The notes: generated from the sequence alone by a model not told the origin. Positions 46,917 through 58,971 are shown, counted from the stretch's first letter. The stretch: DNA of 64,000 bases from Corythucha ciliata (GCA_038030265.1 CM075943.1:35340001-35404000); one strand, 5' to 3'. Translations and numbers: made by a program.

Positions 46917-49900
46917 TTACAAATTCCTTTCTGGGTAAGATTTCCTATTTTTGGTCCATGGATTATTAACCTTTAAAGTCTTTACTTTGAAATGATTTCC
47001 AAATATAAACAGCGCCAGAAGAGGCGTCGGTTTTCTAAGCGTATGGACAATGTCTAGAATTCCTTGATCGCGGATTCTGTTTTTCGTCACGTCGAGAAGT
47101 TTTATTTCCGAGAAGGGTAATTTGAAAGACAGGGCTCTGTAGTTTAATGGAATCAGCACATCGATTAAAAACGAAACTAAGCGCCTCCTCTCACCTGTTG
47201 AAAAAAAATTACCTGGCCCCTCGATCACCGATATGATTAGCCGCGAGCATTACAGCTTTCAAAGGAGCCCCGTATTGTAAGGATGCAGCTAGTTTTTCCG
47301 TCCCGTCATCAGCGATGCAATTACAGCTCAAGTCGAGTAGCTCTAAAGTTTTGTTGAATCGAAGTCCCCAGAGCAAGTGCTCGAGGTCGTAATCATTTAA
47401 ATTGTTTTTCTGAAGATGTAGTTCAACTAAAGTCGTTGAAAACTAAAAATTTTATAATGGATGAAAACTTTCAAAAAAAAGTAACACGAAAACGAATTAT
47501 TCACCCTGAGAATATCGCCGAAAGTAATTGATAAATTGAGTGAGTCAGTTATGTAATTGGGGTATCCCAGAAGCCTTGACGCATCAAGCACCTTAAGATT
47601 GTGGCATTTAACAACTTGAGTTTCTTAAAATAGAAAAAACCTGTTCTCCTATAGGAATCCACTTTTAACTTTGGTGCATTCGCCACCGCCTGTCCAATCC
47701 AAGCTAATGAGGCTAAAGTTTGATTTGTTTGTCCAATGTCGAGGTGCTCGATTTTTTTGAACATGATGAGAAACGACAAATATTGGCCGCCCTGTGGGGG
47801 AAAAAAAGGGGGGCAGGTGACTTGGTATTCACAACTTAACAAAATTAAAAGTAGAACGTTCACTTTTGGCCCTATTGCATTGCCATTGACTCGAAGAGCT
47901 TTCAATGTTTTGTTAGCGCACAATGAGCTGATTGCTGTGCCGGAAATTCGTGTGATATCGTTATTCATTAAATTGACGCATTGCAATGTTTCGTTCCACT
48001 GCGCAAAAAGGAATTTTTGTTTTTTAATGGCGATTTTGTCATTGAATTGACAATAAAAATTGTGGTTATTACATTGCTGAGAAAAATTAGTGTATTAATT
48101 AGCACTTTTTAAGCGTATAATCTGACTAACTGTAACCTCATGATTCCATTAGATGTTGCAATTACTTGTGTGTCAATCAAAAGGAATTTTAAAGTCACAG
48201 TTAACAGCTTAATTTGATATTGAATGCACTGTTCTTGTCTTAACAACTCGGTAACTTTTGTGATCCCAATTAAAAAATCCGGAGACCACTGAATTCGTGT
48301 TCTAGAGATTTGAAACTTGAAAAAAAAAAAAACATGTCATGACCCATGATTTTGCCACCATCACGACGAGACCAATATTGCATTTTCAAAACGAAATGCA
48401 CTAAAAAGAGACTTAAGGGTCGTTAACAACGAAGTGTCCCGCGGCGCTTATTGCTTAAAATTTAGTGTCAGGCACAAATCACCACGGTATAAAAACAAAC
48501 CTCCAGAAATTTTATTCAGAGTTTATACAGTCAAGAAATTTATCCCTCAAGAAATTTCACACTTATGTGAAGTTTCGCTGGACACATCTGTGTAACGTCC
48601 CTTTCGGTGCTACGAGCTTCACATATATGTCACTTTTCAATTTTAGGATGCTGTAGGTTTGCCTCTCGCATTCAGCAATGACTGACGACGAGCACGTCCA
48701 ATTTGAAAAATCATGTAATTAAAATCCCCCCTCCCCCCAATTATTTCTTTCATTACCCTAGGAAGGAAGCATTATCACATTATCTATTCGATTTTGTAGA
48801 TTTTTTTTTTAAACGAAAGCATTGCCTGAGATTTTCTGTAATACCCCAGCGTTTCCTTTAGGAAGCTTGTTTATTACAGTGAAACACATTAAACGTATAA
48901 GTAACTCGATGAAATACACCAATTTTTCACACCGATAAATAGCCGGAAAGTTTGCCATGGCATTGAGTAGAGTTGGTAGAGCAATTCACGTGAATCACAT
49001 TTTCCTTTCTCGCAAAAAAAAATGTTATTATTTGCCTTCTTATTATGAATAATCGGTAGATAATTCCTGGAAAAGAGCTTAGGATTACACGTTCACGTTT
49101 ACTTCGCGCGGAATATAAACACTACCTTTCTACTTACATCCCTATATTTATGCTCCTAATTATTCACAATAACGAAGTCCAACGTTTCAAAGAAATATTT
49201 GCTTCTTTTTTTCCCTTCAAAGCCGGGTAAGAATAGCGGTCACGAGGCCACTGATTTTTTAAAATTCATTTTGCGCTCTTGACGGTGGATTTGATCAGAA
49301 TATTAATGGAAAAGCTCTTCCAGGAGACAGAATGAATCAGCGCTGAGACAAGTTACTATACGATTAGGAAAAACAGTTTGCTTTTAGCATGCACGAGCAT
49401 GGTTGAAGGGGAGGGGCTGGCCCTCCTGATATTATAAATACGTAGACGGCCAATTTTAAATTTAAACTTTTTTCCTTTCGATAACTTTTAAAGTACGCTG
49501 AATGTGTGATGAGGCCGATGAGGAGAGAGCGAGAGACTGGATTGCACTGCTCAATGTGTCGTACGCTCAGCATCTCTCTCATCACAGTTCATTTTCGACT
49601 GGTGACTGGTGACAGGCCCTTAGCGACAAAAACTCGCTTTCCCGTTTTGTCCTCGTGGGTCGCACCGGGTTTTGGCTTTAAAAATAGGTATAATTTATCC
49701 CCTGGCTTTACTAAATAAACAAGACCATTTTCCCAATGAACTGAAGACTGAAGACCACTGAGACACTGAGAGTCATTTATGCCAAGCAATAGAACTCGAC
49801 TATTAGAAAACATCCAGTTTCACTCCGGAAACTGGCTTTTCCGGAAAAGCTCAGCCTATTTCCAACGTAACCTTATTTTTTTATTATTATTTTTTTTTAA

Positions 49901-52900
49901 TCATCAGCTCAACAATTATACATTTGTTATACATGATGTTTTTATGTTAAGTTAATGTTCAGTTTTAACTGGAAGAATGGACAATATTCTTACGGCGTAA
50001 AATTTAGAAGAAGAGGTATCACATCACAGCACTTGCAAAGTTCGAGGCTTCAGTCGTTCTGCAATTTTTTCACCGAGGGAAAAATGAACCTCACCATTAA
50101 CGCTGGGTAGGTTGGTGTAAAAACGCCGGAACTTCGTTTCGATTTGTTCGGCTATTGTTGTGACTTTTAATTCTCGACGGAGCTGGGGGTTTCTTATGAA
50201 CCATGGGGCATTAACGCATATTCGTAACATTTTATTTTGAAGTGCCTGTAGCCGTTTGATTTTTGTAGGAGAGGCCGCTCCCCATATTTCACTTCCATAT
50301 AAGATTAGTGGCCTTAATATAGATTTATACAGAAGGGTGCCCATTTCCGGTCAGAGACTCGATTTCCTGTGTAGCCGAAGGAACCTTAAAATTTAGATTA
50401 AATAAATTAAATGAAAGTGATATCTTCCGGACGACGATGGAAGGGCATAGCCCAACACGATTCGAGTTTCGAGAAAAAATGGGCTCCCCGGCGGGATTTG
50501 TACCCACAACCTCTGGATTACTAGTCCATCACGGTACCAATTGCGCCACGGTGACGCCTTTGGAAGTCGTACTGCGAGGGATCAGCTAAGCCGAACCCCA
50601 CCCACCCCTCCTCCTTCTCCGTATGACAAAGGTAAACCACGCCGGTGTTATCATATCGTAGATGTAGTTTGATAGATGAAGATCGCTTAGAGTTTCGAGA
50701 AACAATGGCCCTGGGTGGGGTTTGGCTTAGCTGATGGCTGATCCCTCGCAGTACGACTTCCAAAGGCGTCACCGTGGCGCAATTGGTAGCGTGCTGGACT
50801 AGTAATCCAGACGTTACGGGTTCAAATCCCGCCGGGGAGCCCATTTTTTCTCGAAACTCGAATAGTGTTGAGCTATGCCCTTCCATCGTCGTCCGGAAGA
50901 TATCACTTTCATTTAATTTATTTAATTAAATACCGGCGACAACATCTTTCTTCATCTATTAAAATTTAAATTTGTTGTAGAAAAATGATTATCCATCCCA
51001 AATATTACATAATTAAAAAACTCAGAACTCCTCAGAAACTGAATGTGAAACGATGGGTCGTTTTACGAGTCGAAACCTGGCAAATCTGCTGGGAACTGTT
51101 GTGAACATTCTGGATTTCTGTGCAAAAACTGAAATTTGGACCCCGAACGTGATACAATTCGGCACTGAACTTGAAATCCCCCGGAAGTCCTGAGGCTTCG
51201 TAACTGAAACCACTTACTTGAGAGAAATAGAATTTTACTGTCCCCATAAAAACCACGAGGTGCGGCTTGCAATTACCTCAACCCCCCTGCCACGCAACGA
51301 TAATGCTCTCTGTCCGAATACGCGAGCTAGTACTCAGTAGGGACAATGCGATCGTGATTATTACAAATATTCTAAACCAATACGATAAATTACTACTTTT
51401 AGAATGGATTTTTTTTTTTTTTTAGATTAGAATTTTTAGATTAGAATTGAATGGAATAGAGTGAGTGGGGTTATGCAAAAACCTGTCAGACGCCTACGAA
51501 TTAAATGAACTTGCCTATTCGGGGTCACCCTCAAACCTAAAGGCTCGATTACAATGTTCGAGCTCACACGCAGCTTGTTGGATTTTTCAACAACCCGCTA
51601 GGTACGTCACATAATACAGAAAATTTATTTTTACGCAACCAGCATAGAGTGAGAACATCGGCCAGGGGCGTAGCCAGCCCTTGGTCCAGGTGATGGCAGA
51701 AGATGTCATAGACGCTGTAGAGATCCCAACAAGAGAATTGGTAGTTCATCAACCCAGATATATAGGCGCTTTAAATCGTCAAAACTGAAGATTTCAAGAC
51801 AATACTGGGGATTTTACCGTTGAATAAATTTGACAAGTTTCACTAAAAATGAAACGTTTACCCCCAGACTGATGGTTTTACCAAAAAACTGACGTTTTAT
51901 AACACAAGATTGAAGTTTTTACTCTAAAACTGCCACCAGAAAACAGAATTTTTCACGGCAGACGATTGGCGATTTCACCCAAAAATTAATTTTGTGGCTG
52001 TACTTCAAACTGAGAACTTTACATCGAATCGAACCTGGCGATTTCAGCAGAAAAGGGGCGATTTTGGCACAAAACGACAATTTTAGCACAAAAATTGTGA
52101 TGCTAGCACAAAAATGGAGATTTAGCATGAAATGGACATTTTAGCACCGAACGGACATTTTAGCACAAAAATGGCGGTTCTGACACAAATTTATCACTAT
52201 ACGCTGGCAATTTCAGATTTAGGAGAAGTGTAGTCCGAGAAATTGGGTTTTCAGTGATTTAGACCTGCGGAAATGGTTTATTTCGAATGAAAAATCCGCA
52301 ACCTCACAAAATTGATTTGTTAGCCACAGAAACTAACGGTTTTCGCGAAACAAATCCATGAAGTTTTTTCTTGGATACGAAATTGAGCCGAACTCTCGAA
52401 AATGGTTTTTGAGGAAAAAAATGCGTGAAATCGGGTTTTGAGAGTGCCAATCCCGCCAAAGTAATTTTTCAGTGAGGTAGTCCAACAAAACTTCTTATTT
52501 TTTCTATAAAAAGTCGCAAAATTGTGTTATAAACCTAAATCTGAGAAATTAGCTTTCTTAGCGGAGTCAGATCTGCAAAAATTTAATTTTATGGCGCAAA
52601 ATTAATCGAAATTGGGTTTTTTAGTGAGCAAAATCTGAGAAATTATTTTTTAGTGAGTGTCAACGAAACAAAATGTGGTGACCTGAAGGATTTGTACATT
52701 CCAATGGGGTACAGAGGTGGGCAACTGCGGCTTTTTTGCGGAAAAGTTCGCGGCAAAAGCGCCTATTGGGTCAATTTTCGGTTTTTCAAGGACTCTTAAG
52801 AAATGAAACTACAGATACGGATTGACTTACTGATAAATAACCGGCTATGACGTCAAAACCCGCGTTGGTAATGTTGTTGTAGCATAGGTCCAATGCGACG

Positions 52901-54098
52901 ATGCTTGGATGGCGATTCAGATAGTCGAATATGGGCGGAAGATCGTAGTCAGCGATTCTTCTTCTGCGAAGTATTTCAAAGTACATAAAATTACATAAAA
53001 TCAGTTCATCACAATGACACTGCAGTTATGGAAAGGTGAATGTTTCATAACGTGGGCGTAGCAAGCTTACTTTCCACCCCTTTGAAGTTGAGGTCGGGCT
53101 GACGAGAAGTTAGGACCAACTAGGTAGTGAGTGGAGCCTTTGTACGAAATTCGATATTTTGATAAATTTGATATAAAAGCCAGGACGTCGGACGGACTTT
53201 TTTTTTGCAAATTTGGATTCTATGCACTTTGAAACGTAAAACTTCAAATTTTGAGGGGGGGGGGGTCATATAATGTTTTGCGATACGATACAAAGACTCA
53301 TTATTGAGAAGTAGTAAGCCAATAAAACAAGTCAAAATGTGAAAAACGCTGCAAATTTTACAGATTGGTTTATTCATGAATGTAGTAAGGTAAGATCCGG
53401 CTTGAAATAACTTGAAAATCGACACGCTCTCAAAAAATTTGAAAACTCCCATTTTGGACCCACTTTTGACCCATATAAAAACCCAGGGAGTTATAGTTGA
53501 TCAAGCTGATTAGATGTTAGGACCAACTAGATCCCAAATGGAGCTATGTGCGAAAGAACGATTTTTTTCGAGCGATTGAACACAGAAAAAGTTTGGGGGT
53601 TGGTTGTTCTTTCTGGCCGAAAACATAGGTGTATATTATTCAGAATGAATAATAAACCGAATTAAGCAGAATGAATAGTATGTGATTACTTGACCTTACC
53701 CAACAATATCGTTAACTTCCTTTCCCCTCAAAACTAAATCCATCGTTTTGTCACGGTTTCTGTAGCAGAACCCGTCTAGAATATTTTCACGTATGTAAAA
53801 CTTGGATACCAAATTTATGGACTTCGACTCTGCGCTTATTTTCCGAAACTTTTCAATTTGGTCCTATTAAAACACAAAGTCAATAATACACTAATAGCTG
53901 AAGACATGGTTATTGTTTACAGATATCCACGGTATAGAACCGGCTGCAACTCTGGTCCATTTAGAATCGACATAGTTTCGCCAAAGTTCTTGACTTTTAA
54001 CGCTGTCTATAGTCAACCGTCTCATTAGTTCTTCGGTGGGGGGTCGTTCGGGGCCAGGAGGAGGAGCCTGGATTTGAACTCTGTGATGAGACATTAAC
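46917..54098 (-). CDS. LRRC34: LRRC34-like leucine-rich repeat protein
   Basis: Minus-strand exons: 54,098-53,921 (ATG 54,094); 53,863-53,700; 52,963-52,831; 47,998-47,864; 47,791-47,663; 47,591-47,505; 47,442-47,213; 47,136-46,917. All borders are GT-AG and all phases agree, giving 423 aa from that ATG, close to vertebrate LRRC34 length. After a Pro-rich start (QAPPPGPERPPTEEL) come ribonuclease-inhibitor-type repeats: VALDLCYNNITNAG, LQCVNLMNNDITRISG, LKALRVNGNAIGPK, IEHLDIG, LELLDLSCNCIADDG, IKLLDVTKNRIRDQG, ending LFIFGNHF like the vertebrate protein. LRRC34 is linked to germ cells and nucleolar or ciliary proteins in vertebrates; the role here is not shown. The 4.8-kb intron between exons three and four is packed with transposons. 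Exons D and E are 72 bases apart. No stop or frameshift. Confidence 0.85.
48278..48406 (-). repeat. Repeat J copy in the LRRC34 intron
   Basis: Full-length reverse copy with a longer A-run (12) in the middle. It directly abuts hairpin element L. Confidence 0.7.
48417..48603 (+). mobile_element. Hairpin element L, copy 2
   Basis: TTAA precedes GGGTCGTTAACAACG; the body matches the reverse complement of 34,804-34,986. The ends are more decayed than in copy 1. Confidence 0.7.
48604..49869. other. LRRC34 intron, no recognised feature
   Basis: AT-rich intronic DNA without a recognisable repeat or exon. Confidence 0.35.
49870..50350 (-). pseudogene. Jockey-clade LINE, 3-prime fragment
   Basis: The minus frame 50,344-50,024 encodes the C-terminal end of a Jockey-type reverse transcriptase: YKSILRPLILYGSEIWGAA, then LQNKMLRICVNAPWFIRN and LRRELKVTTIAEQI. 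This is followed by a short 3-prime untranslated region and an A-rich tail (about 49,905-49,873 on the minus strand). 5-prime truncation and A-tail are the marks of target-primed reverse transcription. Its 5-prime edge lies 45 bases from the SINE palindrome. Confidence 0.88.
50397..50928. mobile_element. Head-to-head pair of tRNA-Thr-derived SINEs (530-bp palindrome)
   Basis: Two inverted arms (50,397-50,616 and about 50,713-50,928) of some 215 bases face each other across about 95 bases. Each arm carries a tRNA-like module (minus strand about 50,487-50,560; plus strand 50,765-50,843) with an A box (TGGCGCAATTGGT), an anticodon stem-loop CTGGA-CTAGTAA-TCCAG (anticodon AGT, threonine), a B box and CCA followed by T-runs. 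The 5-prime acceptor strand does not pair with the 3-prime strand in either copy, so these are tRNA-derived repeats and not working tRNA genes. Confidence 0.75.
50929..51779. other. LRRC34 intron, no recognised feature
   Basis: Overlapping minus frames near 51,022-51,272 have no domain. One T-run (17) near 51,410. Confidence 0.35.
51780..52720 (+). repeat. Degenerate short-period A/T-rich array, copy 2
   Basis: Same series of variants in the same order as 1-720: 'aaactgacgttttataaca', 'gattggcgatttcaccc', then 'aacctgcggaaatgg'-like text and 'ggttttcgcgaaac'. It lies in the LRRC34 intron 110 bases from exon C. Confidence 0.65.
53110..53600 (-). repeat. Repeat K in an LRRC34 intron
   Basis: 'gccaggacgtcggacggac', 'cactttgaaacgtaaaactt', 'ttagatgttaggaccaac' match 59,490-59,870 in reverse order. 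The 110-codon minus frame is repeat-derived. Confidence 0.65.
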
Positions 54099-55250
54099 CT
54101 GTAGAATGGGCAAAAGAATATTGTCAAAAAAGAAAATCGGGGTGCCGGTGTTTTAATGAAATTTTATATTTTTCAATTAGTTGTACCTCGAAGAAGCTAA
54201 TTATTCTAATAAAGCATTGCGTTTTATGAAATTTGACGACTACTTTGAGAATTTTTTTTCATGCAAAAAATACCTAATTTCGCACGTTTTTTGTACTATG
54301 TAATACATATAACTGCTGTTAAAGGTATTGGGAAATCTTCGGTGTTTCTCGAACGTGCCCTCCCCCCTTATTGTCTGAAATAAGACTCGTCGTACCATCA
54401 AGTACCATACTATTTCAACTATCAACTTTTTACGAGTAAGATCGCAGAATTGTTTGTCCCATGATCGTTTTAATTCCGTTCATTTTCTTAATTATTTAAT
54501 GTAATCTCCATAAAAACTTGGTACGAGGAAAATGTGTGGCCATAGACGGACTTATTGATTGACGCCATAAAACTTCGCGCAAAATTTTATTAACAACGAT
54601 AATTTCAGCAATTATATTCTAGTTCGTCAGAATTTTAATGAGTTGAAAGACTGGTTTTTAAAAATTCTACTCCAATAAAAAGAAATATTTTTCTGTAATC
54701 AGTTACAAGTCCCCTGAAGGTCCATGGCCACCTGCTATTTCACTTCACCGTCTCTACGTTCGACAATTTCCCCATGTACGTCATAGGAAATTTCTGAAGC
54801 TCTCGGTTGAACTCTTAGGGAGGCGGCGAAGGCCTTTATTTTTTATTTTTTATTTTTTTTTAAATGAACAAACATAAGCTTTTATCGATCACGACATCGA
54901 AAGTTTCTGGGCTATATGACCCGCGACGTTTGTTATGCTGCATTTCTAGTTATACAATAGAATACAAGTTCTATGTATAAATAAAAATCAGTTGTGAGGC
55001 CGAAGATGATTTGGTTTGTACTGCCAAGTCCAACTCTGCCAGGACGGACTGTTAATGTAACTCAAAAACTGACACGTTAGCCTCTCAAGCTGTCACGGGA
55101 AGAAACAATTTCGTCAAAAACTTCAATCTTTGGCTGTAAGAATAAGACTGGTAAAATGGCGTACAACTGGACGCTAAGGAACCAGAAACTTTGCCTCCCC
55201 GTGTTGATAGTGTTTGAAAAATTGTGTAGGTACGTGAATACGTGATTAAC
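54099..55250. other. Intron between LRRC34 exon A and upstream exon
   Basis: AT-rich, T-rich tract near 54,838-54,861; no exon recognised. The splice phases on both sides agree (phase 2). Confidence 0.4.
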
Positions 55251-55891
55251 CGTGAGTTTGCAGATGTAGACAATTGACGCCCCGGAGACGGGGATATTTC
55301 CGACGGAGGCAGTTGCGATTCAGCTTCTGCTTCGCCTACAGCTGTTGTCATCTCGAATTTGGCTGAGTCGTCAGCGAATGAGACATCGTGTCTGAGGCTT
55401 GAAACGCTGAGAGAGGCGCCCTTTTTTGACCTGGACATGCGAGGCCTCCTTCCGATGTCTGGTTGTTCGGTGGTTCCGAACGTGCCCAATGACGCTGAAA
55501 AAGTTAAATGCTTGTGTTATTGAGTGCCTATAGACCCCCCCCCCTCCTGGGATGATTTTTCGCTTCGCCCATGGTTTCCTAATGGTTGAATCGGTTTGGT
55601 TTTTTGGTTTCATGATCCAACATCTTCATAGTGTAAACAGGAGCTTAAACGATGCAGCCTTTCGATATTGTAATCTATACAATTCCACAATTCGGAGGTA
55701 CTAACTTGTTTCTGAATAGTCCGCGAAGCTTCTTTGCAGTCGATCTGAGAGATTGACGCCTTCCGCCGCCGAACCTAAAAATTGACTAATCTTCCTTTTG
55801 GACTTTTTCCTTTGTTTCTCCTTTTCATTCTCCAGTGCCATTTCTTGATTTGCATGAGCCGTTAATGTGACATCTCTGCCGTAGCCAACGG
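55251..55891 (-). CDS. Two upstream coding exons, phase-compatible with LRRC34
   Basis: Exon 55,891-55,706 encodes a charged segment (MALENEKEKQRKKSKRK, then LSDRLQRSFADYSET). Exon 55,494-55,251 encodes a Ser/Pro-rich segment (SRSKKGASLSVSSLRHD, then PPSEISPSPGRQLSTSANS). Both have GT-AG borders and join in phase, and the second ends in phase 2, which fits LRRC34 exon A starting one base before TTA-ATG. They may therefore be the disordered N-terminus of a longer LRRC34 product, or the 3-prime part of a separate gene. No start codon exon is seen upstream. No known domain. Confidence 0.6.
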
Positions 55892-56194
55892 CTGAAGAAG
55901 GTAAAAACAAAAAAGAATCAAAATAACTTTAGAAAATTACTATTTTGTCATTGCAATACAGTATAATGAAAAGTGATAAAACTCTGCCGCACGCACTTCT
56001 TTTTCCTTTTATTTTTATCTATTACAGTTTTGTAGCTGTTGAGTAAAAAGGACTACATTTCTGTTTAACTCTCAAGGTAATTCAATTAATGGTAAAGCGA
56101 CCGAAATGCCTATGCCGTGTCAACAGGATCGTCCGGGCTGTTAAAATGAAAAACTTATTTTCTCGACTCATCTGTGGGTAAAATAGGTAAGTTC

Positions 56195-56635
56195 AATGGG
56201 GAACTTGCACATTTTTCAAAAGTTGGTGTTTCTTAAAGAGGGCTCTTCCACAAGCCAATTGCTCACATTAAACTTTGAAATCAATCAAGGATGCTTTTTT
56301 AGCGAATTTTTAAGTGGGAGTGGGAGTTCGATTACGTCAAACCTTATTCGGGGGAGATGCGGGGAAGAGGGGGTTAGACGCGTTTACTGGAGGAAAATTT
56401 TTCATGTTAATTGTAAGCAAACAATTTTAGAGTTCCCTCAAATGCTTCACGAGTAAGGATTTACGTCATTTCCCTTCGCACCATCTATCCCCTCCTGAAG
56501 TACTTTGAACCTTTTTTTTAAAAAATCCTAAAACGCACAAATCGGGTTGCAACTTCCGTTGTTATCCTTAAGTTCACGGGTCAAATCACCGGTATGCTTT
56601 TCTTCCCGATCTGAGATTCATGCAAGTTCCCCATT
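56195..56635 (-). mobile_element. MITE family E, full copy
   Basis: 441 bases, AATGGGGAACTTGCAC to 'gcaagttccccatt', the reverse complement of 1,831-2,269 with high similarity. It is the best-preserved copy. Confidence 0.85.
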
Positions 56636-56684
56636 GGTGAGAGTAAAACTTTTGGTTTTTTCACTTTAACCCGAGGGTTGTGTT

Positions 56685-56687
<3 letters not shown>

Positions 56688-56732
<45 letters not shown>
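56688..56732. repeat. T homopolymer (45 bases)
   Basis: Uninterrupted T run. The poly-Lys end of the 110-codon minus frame is its translation. Confidence 0.9.
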
Positions 56733-56733
<1 letters not shown>

Positions 56734-57039
56734 ATGCCACACCTTGAAACAACGAAATTATTTTCTTTACCTCCCGATTCGTGAAAATTTAGTTTTGAAG
56801 TGTTATTAGAATAATGGTCTAATAAAAAATGGCTAAAAATTAATATGCATCGATATGGAGAAAAGAAATTCAAAAAGACCCCTACACATAGTGTAACCAG
56901 ATGGCAAAGTAGTTTCCGAAGGTCGCCTGACACGAACAAGTGTAGGACAAAAGTAGGACGCTTGCGGGGGGATAGTAGGACGCCTGAAAACAAGTGAACA
57001 ACGACTAATCGTTGATAAGTTTAATGTTAAAATTGTTAT

Positions 57040-57310
57040 TTACTAGTTTGCATGAATCAAATCCGCGAAATTAGGTTTTGATTTGAAAGAGTGAAAGTCC
57101 GCAATAAATGGGTAGGGACAGAAATGACGGAATTGGGGTTTTGAATAAATCAAATTCGGGAGTTATGTTTTTGAAAAAGACAAATTAATTTTTTGAATTA
57201 GCCAATTAACCTGCGAAACTGATTTTAGTAATAGTGAACCCCACAAAATTTGGTTTTTAAAAGCATGAATGTGGTTTCTTGACGTGCTGAATTCAAAAAT
57301 GATGAGCATT
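57040..57310 (+). repeat. Degenerate 'gaaattgggttttga' array
   Basis: Imperfect units similar to those at 42,400 and 34,470. No coding content. Confidence 0.5.
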
Positions 57311-57772
57311 TAATGGACCATTTTCCAACATGAAAAAACCGCTGTTTTGGCTATGAAAGCATGGTATATTAATGTTTTAAAGTTAAATTTTTGCCTTGAA
57401 TAAGCAACACCAATCTGGCAGGATTTTGAACTTCCCCCTTGAAAGTGACGTCACAACATTGTTACAGTATAAAGCAGCAAAATGTTTTCTTCGTTGTTAT
57501 GAAGCGTTTTTTAATAGTAGATCACATTACAAGATTAGTAAGTGGTGCATTACCTAAGCCTCGTCCGCTAATTGAAAACGAGTGGGTAATACCACTTAAT
57601 AGTCGAGTGATGTGCGTTATTTTTCGCGCAACCGTCGTCGAATATTACCCAGTTTTATTATTTTGACAAAAAAAAACCATGTCTTAAGATATTTCTATAA
57701 TCACGAATGAGGTGATATCATTACAACAAAGGTTGCACAAGGTTATAGAAAACTGACACGTAATAGTATATT

Positions 57773-57871
57773 GTGTACCTAGCCGAGAAAGTGGGTGTTT
57801 GCCGGGCCGAGAGAGGTTGGACGGGTGAGCCGAAGTCGAGGCCGGCAAACCACTTTCTCAGCGAGGTGCAC
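57773..57871. repeat. Hairpin with CCTxGCxGAGAAAGTGG arms
   Basis: 'gagaaagtgg' and 'gtttgccgg' at the left are mirrored at 57,841-57,871; about 30-base arms. Related motifs occur at 62,975-63,045. Confidence 0.6.
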
Positions 57872-58082
57872 TTACTATTTTTTTTCATACGTGAAGCGAA
57901 ATTAATCAATTTTAAATCAAATCCTAAAATAAGTAGGTGTACAAAAAATGAAAGACAGAGGAATTTGAAAGCCGCGAGTGATTTGTTCATGAGTGCAAGG
58001 TGCAACTGTCCATTATTGGCGAGGCAAGCCAACTTATTATTGTTTTCATTATTTTATTTCTCCAATAAATTGTTCTTTACAG

Positions 58083-58502
58083 GCGTTTATGATGGACCAC
58101 TCGTACGCGTCTGAGGATCGAAAGTTGAAAAAGATTCGACGGATGTGTTGCGTTCCCCAATGTTCGAGTAACAATCGAGCCCTTAACGTGGCGTTCCACC
58201 GATTCCCTGCCGATGCAAATATAAGGAAAAGTTGGAAAACAACGTTCCGAATGATCGGAAGGGTGCATGATAGGTGTAAATCGGCCTTTATACTTTCCTC
58301 TTCGAAAGTGAATTGTCTCAAAAAATGTCGCAAATCGTTTTTTGTGTCATTCGATGTTGCGTGCATCGCTGGGTGGCTGAATCCGAATTTGAGCCTCGTA
58401 CATGTCTTTGACCGACTTTTTCATTATTCCCCAAGACTGTCGCAAATCTGTGCAGCTCACGCGCTTCATATCAAGCGAGTTCCTTGACGAGGGAGGAAAA
58501 AG
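58083..58502 (+). pseudogene. THAP zinc-finger domain split by an intron, with 4-base insertion
   Basis: Exon 58,083-58,273 (after TTTACAG) encodes MCCVPQCSSN, then VAFHRFPADANIRKSWK, the first half of a THAP domain. Splicing GTGTAA at 58,274 to CCCCAAG at 58,435 restores phase and gives LSQICAAH, so the zinc ligands are C-x3-C-x41-C-x2-H, within the family range. Directly after that His, four extra bases (GCGC) shift the frame. In the next frame the expected continuation FISSEFLDEGGKR follows, then a donor at 58,503. Without them His would be followed by Phe, the normal THAP order. THAP domains bind DNA in host regulators and in P-element and Kolobok transposases. This is a broken gene or an assembly indel. 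No transposase catalytic part was recognised. Confidence 0.65.
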
Positions 58503-58779
58503 GTATGTCAACGATTACATTGTACACTAATAGCTCGGCTAGGAAATGGGTCGGTACTTTGTTGATCTCACCTATTGAGGATGAGCAAAATCGTAGACAC
58601 GTGTTTGCACTTGCCGCTGCCTGCCTTACACGTGCAACTGCTCGATTTAATTTTCCCACTGTCGATTTTTACGGAAACCTAGTGAGGTGGGCTGTTCAGA
58701 CTAGACGTTTTCAGGCAGAGGGCAAAAAAGTCGACATATTCGCTGTCTTCAGCAACTACTCCGTACTCTAGCATATGGT

Positions 58780-58890
58780 TATTCGTTAGCCTTAATGATG
58801 GCTGACCCTTCTATCATAGGCGTTCGGAAATCCCCTATGTAATCAATTATTTCGGGCAGCTCAACTATGTCCAATGCCTCATCCATCTGA
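58780..58890 (-). CDS. Possible terminal exon of an unidentified minus-strand gene
   Basis: After a good acceptor (TTACAATTTCAG) a minus frame of about 36 codons (MDEALDIVELPEIID, then GDFRTPMIEG) runs to TAA at about 58,783. It has a protein-like acidic composition, but no other exon could be linked to it. Confidence 0.25.
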
Positions 58891-58971
58891 AATTGTAACG
58901 CATAATAATGAATAAATCAGAAAGCTGCCCCGCTATCTAGCACTTAGGTGAACAATAGTGGATATTCTTAA

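Noticed and set aside
47213..47228. A 17-18 base intron (GTAATTTTTTTTCAACAG) in LRRC34
   Set aside because: Too short to splice; using the next acceptor at 47,137 gives a 76-base intron that keeps phase and the LRR motif.
47549..47986. Single 145-codon minus exon over the LRRC34 region
   Set aside because: It reads through two introns; the spliced model gives continuous LRR motifs and the expected family sequence.
50765..50843. Functional tRNA-Thr gene
   Set aside because: Anticodon arm and B box are good but the acceptor stem does not pair, and the inverted copy has the same defect; treated as SINE.
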